Of a stretch of 64,000 nt of DNA, positions 41,950 to 49,129 are shown piece by piece. The position numbers were made by a program, and so were the translations under genes. The DNA is taken from positions 681,353-745,352 of the forward strand of contig NZ_WTUZ01000020.1 in assembly GCF_009882985.1 (NCBI RefSeq), written 5' to 3'. Source of the DNA: Paenibacillus silvestris. Lineage in GTDB: Bacteria > Bacillota > Bacilli > Paenibacillales > NBRC-103111. Numbering within the stretch: the stretch's first letter is position 1; each line of letters starts with the position of its first letter. Under the pieces are notes generated by a model. That model was not told where the DNA came from. It did not search any database and saw nothing but the letters and a program-made list of their open reading frames with translations.

Positions 41950-43626
41950 TTAACGCGCTGCCAAATGTTCAGCAATCGGTCCCAATGCCAGCGCCGGGAA
42001 GAACGTTAGAGCACCGATAACTAAAATAATCATGATCAAAATCCCCATAAATAGAGGCGTATTCGTCCGAAGTGTCCCTGTTGTAACAGGTACTACACGT
42101 TTGGTTGCGAGTGAACCTGCTATAGCAATCATGGCGATGATCGAGATGTACCGACCTACTAGCATAACCAAACCAATACTCATCGCATAGAAGTTCGTTC
42201 CAGCGCTCAATCCACCGAAGGCAGATCCGTTATTAGCCGCACCTGAGGTGAACGCGTAGAGGACTTCAGATAGACCATGCATGCCTTGATTCGCTATGGA
42301 AGTGACCGATTCAGGGCGAATGAGCGCCCAAGCTGTTGGTGCTAGAATAATGAGCGGATGTGTCAGAATCGCAATCGCAGCCAGCTTCACTTCTTTGCCT
42401 TCAATTTTTTTGCCCATAAATTCTGGCGTTCGTCCAACCATTAGTCCACAAATGAATACGGACAAGATGAGATAAAGCAACCCGTTTAACAGGCCGACCC
42501 CTTTGCCACCAAAAACGTTATTCAACATCATTTCCGCAAAAGGAACAATGCTTCCTAGCGGTGTAAGCGACTCATGCATCGCGTTAACAGAGCCTGTTGT
42601 AGCCGCCGTAGTAACGGTTGTGAAAAGCGCTGTTTCGGATAATCCGAAGCGAACTTCCTTGCCTTCCATATTGCCATGCACACCAAGCGCATCTACAGCA
42701 GAAATACCTTTGTACTCCGCGTAGAATATCGTAGAAAGCATGACCAGGAAGATGATTCCCATAGCAGCGAAGACGGTCCAGCCTTGCTTTTTGTTTTTAA
42801 TCATTAATCCGAATGCGTACACCAGTGATGTAGGAAGCAGCATCATACAAATGATATGGATCATATTGGTAAACGGCGTTGGATTTTCAAAAGGATGCGC
42901 TGCATTCGTCCCGAACCAGCCACCACCGTTGGTGCCAATGTGCTTAATCGATTCAAATGAAGCGACCAAGCCGCGAGTAATCGTTTGTTCGGCCCCTTCA
43001 ATCGTTGTCGCTTGAGCAGCTCCCAGCAAAGTCTGAGGTACACCTTGAAAAACTAGAACTAAAGCAACAATGAAGCTAAGCGGCAGAAATACGCGAGTAA
43101 TCGCTCTTGTCATATCTACGTAGAAGTTTCCAAGATTGTCTTGACGGCCAACAAGTCCGCGGATAAAAGCTACAGCCACGGCGAAGCCGGTTGCCGCCGA
43201 CGTAAACATCGGGAACGTTAGCCCTACTATTTGAGATAGATAGGACATTGTGTTTTCACCACTGTAAGCTTGCCAGTTCGTATTCGTAATAAAGGAAATT
43301 GCTGTATTGAAAGCAATAGTTGGCGATACATTACCAATCCCATCGGGATTAAGTGGTAGATACTTTTGAAGCCGGAACACGGCGTACATCAGGATCATCA
43401 TGACAAAGTTGACGATTAATACAGCTCCTAAGTACTTTTTCCAACCCATCGCTTCTTCTTCTTTAACACCCATTAGGCGATAGGACACACGCTCGAAGGG
43501 ACCAAACACACGGTCCAGGCCACTCTTTTCACTGCTAAATACTTTCACCAAGTAACTACCCACTGGCTTCACCAAAAGCATGATAACCACCAGTGTAATG
43601 ACTACTTGTAACAATCCCATACCCAT
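41950..43626 (-). CDS. kdpA: Potassium-transporting ATPase subunit KdpA
   Basis: This 558-aa protein is the K+-selective channel-like subunit, with ten helices and four degenerate selectivity-filter loops, for example TNGGGWFGTNAAHPFENP and SGAANNGSAFGGLSAGTNFY. It is of normal length. It follows the kdpF microgene by 41 bp. Confidence 0.98.
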   Translation of the reverse strand: MGMGLLQVVITLVVIMLLVKPVGSYLVKVFSSEKSGLDRVFGPFERVSYRLMGVKEEEAMGWKKYLGAVLIVNFVMMILMYAVFRLQKYLPLNPDGIGNVSPTIAFNTAISFITNTNWQAYSGENTMSYLSQIVGLTFPMFTSAATGFAVAVAFIRGLVGRQDNLGNFYVDMTRAITRVFLPLSFIVALVLVFQGVPQTLLGAAQATTIEGAEQTITRGLVASFESIKHIGTNGGGWFGTNAAHPFENPTPFTNMIHIICMMLLPTSLVYAFGLMIKNKKQGWTVFAAMGIIFLVMLSTIFYAEYKGISAVDALGVHGNMEGKEVRFGLSETALFTTVTTAATTGSVNAMHESLTPLGSIVPFAEMMLNNVFGGKGVGLLNGLLYLILSVFICGLMVGRTPEFMGKKIEGKEVKLAAIAILTHPLIILAPTAWALIRPESVTSIANQGMHGLSEVLYAFTSGAANNGSAFGGLSAGTNFYAMSIGLVMLVGRYISIIAMIAIAGSLATKRVVPVTTGTLRTNTPLFMGILIMIILVIGALTFFPALALGPIAEHLAAR

Positions 43627-43667
43627 AGTAGGTTCTCCCCCTGCTTACTTAAGTTCATATTTATCCA

Positions 43668-43745
43668 TTAGAATTTCTCCGGCTTCACTAAAACAAAACC
43701 GAGATACACCATGATAGCTACCGCAATTAGTCCAATCACAATCAT
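43668..43745 (-). CDS. kdpF: KdpF, 25-aa membrane subunit
   Basis: This frame encodes 25 residues beginning MIVIGLIAVAIMVYLG and ending VKPEKF. One helix plus the C-terminal KPE(K/R)F tail is the hallmark of KdpF, which stabilises KdpFABC. AGGAGG lies seven bases before ATG 43745. It is immediately upstream of kdpA, the normal position. Confidence 0.95.
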   Translation of the reverse strand: MIVIGLIAVAIMVYLGFVLVKPEKF

Positions 43746-43797
43746 TTGGTTGCCTCCTATAAGTTTTCATTCAAAAACTTGCATCGAAAGCATATGT

Positions 43798-43884
43798 TTA
43801 CGCTTTTTCACAAAATTTCATAAATCCCCAGAACCCCAGGAAGGTTAATGCCATTAATAAAATCATAGTCACATCGTTGTACAT
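43798..43884 (-). CDS. 28-aa single-helix microprotein upstream of kdpF
   Basis: A short frame starts at ATG 43884 with a near-ideal AAGGAGG six bases upstream and ends at TAA 43798. The peptide begins MYNDVTMILLMAL and continues with FLGFWGFMKFCEKA. It is one membrane helix with an aromatic second half and a C-terminal Cys followed by charged residues. It lies 52 bp before kdpF and 17 bp after an unrecognised gene, inside the riboswitch-controlled operon. Its tail resembles small proteins that I recall next to kdpF in other phyla, but I cannot verify this. It may be a second small Kdp subunit or regulator. Confidence 0.72.
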   Translation of the reverse strand: MYNDVTMILLMALTFLGFWGFMKFCEKA

Positions 43885-43901
43885 AGCGCACCTCCTTCAA
43901 A

Positions 43902-44342
43902 TCAGACAGTACCTAATTTATTTGTTTGTAATAAAGTGGATAAAAGGAACTTCACATCACCATTTTTAGAATAAATAACGTAGTCAGCGCCTAACCCTTT
44001 ATAAATCAATCTAGGATTTACGCTTTGGGTAATCACATACATGGACCCCGATGTCCAGCTGCGGCATATCTGAATATAGCGGCAGCATAACGTTAGGCTC
44101 TCTTCGAACAAAATAATGTTTCCGATTGGATAATCGGGGATGATGGGTGTAGATGAACCCGGTACCGATGTATCCACTTGGATGATTTTTTTCACTCCCT
44201 GCCCCTCTAGCTTGAGTTTTTCCATCTTATTGTTGGTTAATGCAATAAAAGGGAAGCCACTCAACTTTATTTGTTTCATAAAGTCCTCACCGGCTTTCGT
44301 CGGCGCAGCTATTAGCAGCAAATCGCTTTGCATGACTTTCAT
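43902..44342 (-). CDS. Unrecognised Rossmann-like protein of the kdp operon
   Basis: This protein of about 147 aa, counted from ATG 44342 (AAAGGA four bases upstream), has an open frame that runs further back to 44468 with no sign of coding. The pattern of strands and helices (SDLLLIAAPTKAGEDFM, FPFIALTNNKMEKLKLEG, GNIILFEESLTLCCRYIQIC, YKGLGADYVIYSKNGDV) looks like a Rossmann-type alpha/beta domain. A vicinal CC and a third Cys in LCCRYIQICRSW are notable. I know no family. Its place between a c-di-AMP riboswitch and kdp genes suggests a role in potassium control, perhaps like an RCK/TrkA nucleotide sensor, but this is inference. Confidence 0.65.
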   Translation of the reverse strand: MKVMQSDLLLIAAPTKAGEDFMKQIKLSGFPFIALTNNKMEKLKLEGQGVKKIIQVDTSVPGSSTPIIPDYPIGNIILFEESLTLCCRYIQICRSWTSGSMYVITQSVNPRLIYKGLGADYVIYSKNGDVKFLLSTLLQTNKLGTV

Positions 44343-44436
44343 CGCTTCCTTTCCTGACTCATTGTAACGCCGAACTGCATAAAAATGAGGTAAAGAATCT
44401 ATAGCGTGCATATAAAAAAAGCATAAAAATGCCTGC

Positions 44437-44853
44437 TTAGAAAGAGACATAAGCCTCTGAATGGTCAAAGATATAGGAACGATTCGATAGAATATCCAGC
44501 TCTTTTTTGCCTATAGATCTATGTTGAAGCTTATCTGACAAGTCCGTTAATGCAGACTCTATAACATGAGTCCTCGTTTCCCCCCATGCCTCTTTCTTCT
44601 GATGAACGTATTCCAAACCGTCCTCAAGGGAAAGCCCTTTGAGCTTCTGAAAGACAACAGCCCATTGAACGAGATCCCCCTTCAGGTTGCCGCACGGAAT
44701 TTCATAATCTCCTAAACCACTCGTCCCCAGACTTGTTGAGATCGAAAGTATGCCGCATAAGCAGTCGCGGCCATGTCCAGGCAGTAATTTGTCGGATAAC
44801 TCATCATCAAAGCGATAGCATTCAATTCGGGTAATCTTGCATTCGGGAACCAT
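44437..44853 (-). CDS. Unrecognised protein, enolase-N-terminal-like, first gene after the riboswitch
   Basis: This protein of about 138 aa starts at ATG 44853 (GAGGAG 13 bases upstream) or TTG 44874. The run KITRIECYRF, GLGDYEIPCG, LVQWAVVFQKLKGLSLEDGLEYV, and HVIESALTDLSDKL is reminiscent of the capping domain of the mandelate racemase/enolase superfamily, but no TIM barrel follows. Either this is a lone repurposed capping domain or the resemblance is superficial. Its stop is followed by a short GCAT/ATGC hairpin and seven Ts, which might partly terminate the transcript before the next gene. Confidence 0.62.
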   Translation of the reverse strand: MVPECKITRIECYRFDDELSDKLLPGHGRDCLCGILSISTSLGTSGLGDYEIPCGNLKGDLVQWAVVFQKLKGLSLEDGLEYVHQKKEAWGETRTHVIESALTDLSDKLQHRSIGKKELDILSNRSYIFDHSEAYVSF

Positions 44854-44884
44854 TGGTAGATTCACTCTCCTCAATTTTTGGACA

Positions 44885-44928
44885 ACAAAAAGAAGCCTGC
44901 GAGCAGAGAATCTCTGCTCTCGGGCTTC
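44885..44928 (-). terminator. Riboswitch expression platform: rho-independent terminator
   Basis: On the minus strand GAAGCC...GAGCAGAGA/TCTCTGCTC...GGCTTC forms a stem of more than 15 bp followed by TTTTT. It lies about 40 bases after the c-di-AMP aptamer and about 30 bases before the first gene. This is the arrangement expected of a ligand-induced terminator. Confidence 0.85.
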
Positions 44929-44969
44929 ATGGCAGCTTGTAGATACAAGCTGTGATTAGCACGATAGAA

Positions 44970-45140
44970 CGTTGGCTCTCTCCCAATCCGCTTACGAGGT
45001 TAGCTGTCGGATTCGGGCTTGGAAGCACCCTACCTTGGCAAGCTGGAGCTTGCCTTGGATTCACCCCACGAAGACGTTGCTCTAGAGCCGTCCTCTATTG
45101 GTTCCCCCGTTCCCCTTGCGGGGACTCAGCGTTTTCAACT
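44970..45140 (-). promoter_or_regulatory. c-di-AMP riboswitch (ydaO-yuaA type)
   Basis: Read on the minus strand, the conserved blocks of this class occur in order: CGCTGAGTCCCC, GAACGGGGGAACCAA, GGGGTGAATCC, CCGAATCCGACAGCTAACC and TCGTAAGCGG...GGGAGAG. The aptamer is followed by a terminator (44885-44928) and then the kdp-containing operon. Known members turn genes off when c-di-AMP, a signal of high potassium, is bound. Control of a kdp operon by this class fits its role in K+ homeostasis. The exact ends of the P1 stem are approximate. Confidence 0.93.
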
Positions 45141-45427
45141 TGCTGTGAAGTTGATGATCTGAATCTTACGCCCTGGAGCTCAGCCTGTAAAACGTACCGC
45201 GATCTCATTTTCGGCATAATGATCAATGGGTGCGCTTTCAATGAAATAAAGCATTCATTATCCCTACCCAAGCTTCGTTTTCCTTCCATTTACGCCATTT
45301 TTATCGTTTTTTTATGGGTTACCCCACTTTTATTTACCCCATTTTTATCACTCTCAGCCTTACAATTAAGGAGCAGAACACACACACATTATTTCTGTCA
45401 GGTCTTACGTACAAAGGAGAAATGACG
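45141..45427. other. Gap between the riboswitch and the divergent 45428 gene
   Basis: This gap holds the candidate riboswitch promoter and, to the right, the leader of a plus-strand gene. No other feature is evident. Confidence 0.5.
45213..45241 (-). promoter_or_regulatory. Possible promoter of the riboswitch-kdp operon
   Basis: On the minus strand TTGAAA (45241-45236), a 17-bp spacer and TATGCC (45218-45213). Transcription would start near 45206, about 65 nt before the first conserved aptamer block. The -10 is poor, so this is tentative. Confidence 0.35.
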
Positions 45428-45955
45428 ATGGCTTCCGCTACCCGTTATTATTTGGGGTTAATCCCCGAAGTGTTAAACCCAATCGCTTTAACTTACGAGT
45501 GGTTCGGTGTCTTATGGCTAGAAGAAGCTAACCGTTTCCCTGTTATTGTCGGGTACTGGTTCTGTAAGGAGAAATCGGAAGTTATTCACAAAGCGCAGCA
45601 AGCTGGATATACCAAGTGGACCGAGATCTCCGAGCATTACGTGATTATGAACATGTACAGGTCTATACGAAATAAACAAAAGGAGCAAGATTGGGAGAAG
45701 CGATCGAGGCTTTCTATCCGCTTGAATTTCACAGCGCCCTGGAAGGACGTTCCCTCTGGCTTATATGTGATCAAATCGAGAGATAGCTTCCCGCTGCATG
45801 CTTCTGCCATATGTAAAAAAAAGTTTTTCCTTTGGTTAGAGCACGCGGCTGTGTGTGAAACCGAGCAGGAACTTCAAGCGTTTATCCGACGGGTGCAACG
45901 AGAGCACCACCTTGGAAGAACCATAAAGGCACGGAGCTATCACGAAAGTCATTAA
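45428..45955 (+). CDS. Hypothetical protein (about 175 aa)
   Basis: I do not recognise it. AAAGGAG eight bases before ATG 45428 sets the start (MASATRYYLGLIPEV). An ATG at 45422 is too close to that site. The protein is soluble, basic and aromatic-rich (YEWFGVLWLEEANRFPVIVGYWF), with a charged middle (RNKQKEQDWEKRSRL) and no signal peptide. It is divergent from the kdp operon. A GGCCGCC...CCTTTTTT run after the stop may end the transcript. Confidence 0.65.
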   Translation: MASATRYYLGLIPEVLNPIALTYEWFGVLWLEEANRFPVIVGYWFCKEKSEVIHKAQQAGYTKWTEISEHYVIMNMYRSIRNKQKEQDWEKRSRLSIRLNFTAPWKDVPSGLYVIKSRDSFPLHASAICKKKFFLWLEHAAVCETEQELQAFIRRVQREHHLGRTIKARSYHESH

Positions 45956-46248
45956 ATGACCGAGGGGGCGGCCTTTTTTGAACTTTGGAGGGCTCCTCTG
46001 TAGATTAACTGGAAATACTCCGCTAAATAGTGGTGTAACACAGCTACAGCCAGGAATACATGGAATTCCTCCCGTTAATGTTGGCGATTGAGCTTATAAT
46101 CAGGGTTAAAGAGTAAATTAACTGGAATTTTTCCAGTTATTATGTATTCCGAGCCAGAATCCCCATGAATTAAAGGGAGTTTTTCCCACTACATGCAAAA
46201 AGTACAGAAATGGCGCATTACCGCCGATTCCTGTACTTTTATTAGCTT
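45956..46248. other. Repeat-rich gap between the 45428 gene and kimA
   Basis: This holds an AACTGGAA element at 46003-46025 (TTAACTGGAAATACTCCGC), a near-perfect TTAACTGGAA...TTCCAGTTA palindrome at 46118-46139, and the bidirectional terminator at 46197-46240 built from a TGCAAAAAGTACAG element. No gene is supported. Confidence 0.7.
46197..46240. terminator. Bidirectional terminator made from a TGCAAAAAGTACAG element
   Basis: AAAAGTACAG...GGCG-CATTAC-CGCC...CTGTACTTTT is an inverted repeat with A and T runs. It lies nine bases after the kimA stop on the minus strand. One arm is a copy of the element that clusters at 5811-5988. Confidence 0.8.
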
Positions 46249-48078
46249 CTACTTCTTCAAATGATACGGCACCGTCGTCACGATCAGATCCCGCCTGTAC
46301 AACAGAAACGCGCGGATCAGCAAGCTGGACTGATTATGGAGAATGTGCTGCCAGTTTCGTTTGGGAATGAACTGCGGAATTAAGACCGTTACCCGGTAGT
46401 TCGACTCATTCGCCTTATGTTCCACGGTGTCGATGAATTTCGTCAACGGTTGGATGATGCTTCGGTAGTGAGAATGCAGCGTCACTAACCGCACATCCGG
46501 CTGCCAACACTCCCATTTCTCTTGGAACTGCTTCTCCGCCTCCCGATCAAACGCCACATATACAGCAATAATCTGATCTGGCGCCAGCGATTTGGCATAA
46601 TTCATGGAATTTTCCACGACATGTGTAATTCCCGCGACAGGTATGATCATCACATTGCCTTTGATTTCCACGGAAGGCTCACATGTCGTGATTCGGAGCT
46701 GCTCTCCGACAGCCTCGTAGTGCTTTTTGATTTTATGGAACGTATAGACAATCAAGGGGAGGAAAATAAACACAGGCCATACCTGCCCCAGCTTCGTGAT
46801 AAAAAAGATCAGCATGACGGTGAAACTAATCAATGCGCCAATCAAATTGATCGTTAGTTTGACGATCCAGCCTTTGGGTTTTTCGCGTACCCACTTCACC
46901 AGCATCCCTGTTTGCGCGAGCGTAAAGGGAATAAATACACCAACGGCATACAGCGGAATGAGGTGCTCCGTCCGGCCTTTAAACGTTATAATCAGAATGA
47001 TCGACATAATCGCCAGGAAAATGATCCCGTTCGAATACCCCAATCGATCCCCTCTGATCGTAAACATTCTAGCGATGTATTTGTCCCTGGCCAAATTAAC
47101 AGCAAGTAAAGGAAAGGCCGAATATCCGGTATTCGCAGCAAGCACAAGAATCATCGCGGTGGTGCCTTGGATGATATAGTACATGTAGTTCCTCCCAAAT
47201 GTATAGGAGGCAATCTGTGAGACTACCGTTTCCTGAGCTTTGGGAACGATGCCGTAGGCAAAAGCCAAATACACGATGCCCGAGAACAAAATGGCAAGCA
47301 GCAATCCCATAGCCGCCAAGGTTTTCGAGGCATTTTTCGGACCTGGCTCTTTGAAGTTTGGAATCGCATTGGAGATCGCCTCCACCCCCGTTAAGGCCGA
47401 GCTCCCGGAGGCGAAAGCTTTTAATAACAAGAACAATGTAATTCCGGCAACCGGCGTCCCCATAGTAACATGCACTTCAGGAGAGACTGTTCCAGTCACC
47501 TCTTTATACAAGCCAACGCAGATTAATATAAACAACGCCAAAATGAATAAATAGACAGGATAGGCCAGAATCGAAGCTGACTCGGTGATCCCTCTAAGAT
47601 TCAGGATCGTTATCGCGATCACAAGCAGAGTAGCTATGTTCACATTATAGGGATGGAGCGACGGGAAGGCAGAAGTAATGGCGTCTGTCCCCGCCGAAAT
47701 GCTGACCGCCACCGTGAGGATGTAATCCACCAGTAAGGAGCCTCCTGCGAGAAGGCCTGCATTCACACCCAAATTCTCTTTCGAAACGACATATGCTCCG
47801 CCCCCACGGGGATACGCGAAAATAATTTGTCGATAGGACAAAATGAGAGCGAGTAATAGAATGAGCACACCGACACCGATCGGTACCGAATACCACAGGG
47901 CCGCGGCGCTTATGGTGATAAGCACAATCAGAATCTGTTCAGGTCCATAAGCGACCGATGATAATGCGTCGGAAGACAGGATCGCTAATGCCTTTGTTTT
48001 ATTCAGCTTTTGATCCCCTAATTCGGCTGATTTTAAAGGCTGACCGATAAGTAACCTTTTCAATGCAGACAACATCAT
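46249..48078 (-). CDS. kimA: KimA-type potassium transporter (APC superfamily)
   Basis: This protein of about 609 aa has twelve predicted helices and a C-terminal cytoplasmic domain of about 150 residues. MLSALKRLLIGQPLKSAE...LSSDALSSVAYGPEQIL matches the start of B. subtilis KimA (formerly YdaO, about 607 aa), a high-affinity K+/H+ importer. I use ATG 48078 (residue 25 of the open frame), because conserved sequence begins there. The ribosome site (GGCGGTGG) is weak. A GGGAGG directly before an out-of-frame ATG about 30 bases upstream would give a 9-codon leader peptide. Unlike B. subtilis ydaO, no c-di-AMP riboswitch precedes it. Amino-acid transport is the alternative. Confidence 0.85.
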   Translation of the reverse strand: MMLSALKRLLIGQPLKSAELGDQKLNKTKALAILSSDALSSVAYGPEQILIVLITISAAALWYSVPIGVGVLILLLALILSYRQIIFAYPRGGGAYVVSKENLGVNAGLLAGGSLLVDYILTVAVSISAGTDAITSAFPSLHPYNVNIATLLVIAITILNLRGITESASILAYPVYLFILALFILICVGLYKEVTGTVSPEVHVTMGTPVAGITLFLLLKAFASGSSALTGVEAISNAIPNFKEPGPKNASKTLAAMGLLLAILFSGIVYLAFAYGIVPKAQETVVSQIASYTFGRNYMYYIIQGTTAMILVLAANTGYSAFPLLAVNLARDKYIARMFTIRGDRLGYSNGIIFLAIMSIILIITFKGRTEHLIPLYAVGVFIPFTLAQTGMLVKWVREKPKGWIVKLTINLIGALISFTVMLIFFITKLGQVWPVFIFLPLIVYTFHKIKKHYEAVGEQLRITTCEPSVEIKGNVMIIPVAGITHVVENSMNYAKSLAPDQIIAVYVAFDREAEKQFQEKWECWQPDVRLVTLHSHYRSIIQPLTKFIDTVEHKANESNYRVTVLIPQFIPKRNWQHILHNQSSLLIRAFLLYRRDLIVTTVPYHLKK

Positions 48079-48129
48079 ACCACCGCCAAATTTTTTGAGT
48101 TCATCCTCCCTTAAATTACCCTCCGAGAT

Positions 48130-48158
48130 ACAATAAGAACCACAAATCACACTGCCAA
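48130..48158 (-). promoter_or_regulatory. Sigma-A promoter of kimA
   Basis: On the minus strand TTGGCA (48158-48153), a 17-bp spacer and TATTGT (48135-48130). It leaves a leader of about 45 nt, too short for an aptamer. Confidence 0.55.
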
Positions 48159-48226
48159 GTTTCTACAAAAGTCGAACAAGCCTTGTGATAAAATGGAACC
48201 GAACATCTACCTAGTCTATCCATTGG

Positions 48227-49129
48227 ATGGTGATGACATTGAAAGAGGGATCTCCGATTCGGCCTGCCACATATCGCGAGCTGGCACCCAGCGTACATTG
48301 GGCTCAACTGCACCAAAGAACGCCTCAATTCAAATGGGCGCGGCGCATTTACGATTATCAGTTTCTCTATGTCATTCAAGGCGAACTGCTGGCTACTTTA
48401 CAGGGCAGATCGCTGCTGATTCCGGCAGGAAGGCTACTGCTTATACCAGCTAACGTGTATCACACCATCGAAGTGTTGACAGCGCCGCATGTTCATCTGC
48501 TGGGGATTCATTTCGATTTCTTTAGCGACCTGCGCGTGAAGCAAGGGGATATTGTTGTGGATGAAAGCAATCCGCTCGTGGATTGTTTTTGTGCGATGCC
48601 TTCTATCGACGGGACACCTCTGTTTCCATACGGGTACTCCATCTCCCTTCCTCCTGCCGTCGTTTCGCTGATGGAGGCGACTATCCATGAAATGACCGAG
48701 CAGAAACAAGGCTTCGAGATGGTTTCCAAGGGGCTGATGCTCCAAATGCTCACACTGCTCATCCGGCACCAAGCCGAGACCGATCGTACCCTTCACCCGA
48801 AATATCAAGAAAGCTTACAGCATCTAGCTCATGAACTCAAAACGAGTTATCGAAAAAAGTGGACCAATGGCGATATGGCCTCTTTCATCAACGTCCATGA
48901 AGACTATATGAGTAAGCTTTTTAAAGATATGCTGGGCATGAGCCCTAATAAATACCTGCAATCCGTCCGGCATCAGCAAGCTAAGCGGCTACTACGCGAA
49001 ACGGATAATAAAATCGAGAGAATCTCGCAGGAAGTCGGCTATGATGATTTCCATTACTTTAGTCGTATTTTTAAAAAGTGGGAAGGGATGTCCGCTCAGC
49101 AGTATCGCAGGTTCTCGCAATTCATTTGA
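48227..49129 (+). CDS. AraC-family transcriptional regulator
   Basis: This 300-aa regulator has an N-terminal cupin-like sensor (YDYQFLYVIQGELLATLQG, IPANVYHTIE) and a C-terminal double helix-turn-helix (NGDMASFINVHEDYMSKLFKDMLGMSPNKYL, IERISQEVGYDDFHYFSRIFKKWEGMSAQQYRRF). The start is uncertain: ATG 48227, ATG 48233 or TTG 48239 all lack a clear site, although GGATGGTG lies before the latter. Its stop codon directly abuts the stop codon of the YesN-type regulator on the other strand. It probably regulates the adjacent carbohydrate genes. Confidence 0.9.
   Translation: MVMTLKEGSPIRPATYRELAPSVHWAQLHQRTPQFKWARRIYDYQFLYVIQGELLATLQGRSLLIPAGRLLLIPANVYHTIEVLTAPHVHLLGIHFDFFSDLRVKQGDIVVDESNPLVDCFCAMPSIDGTPLFPYGYSISLPPAVVSLMEATIHEMTEQKQGFEMVSKGLMLQMLTLLIRHQAETDRTLHPKYQESLQHLAHELKTSYRKKWTNGDMASFINVHEDYMSKLFKDMLGMSPNKYLQSVRHQQAKRLLRETDNKIERISQEVGYDDFHYFSRIFKKWEGMSAQQYRRFSQFI

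Noticed and set aside
48079..48226. Possible c-di-AMP riboswitch before kimA
   Set aside because: Only about 45 nt of leader and none of the conserved blocks (GGGGGAACC, GAATCC) are present.
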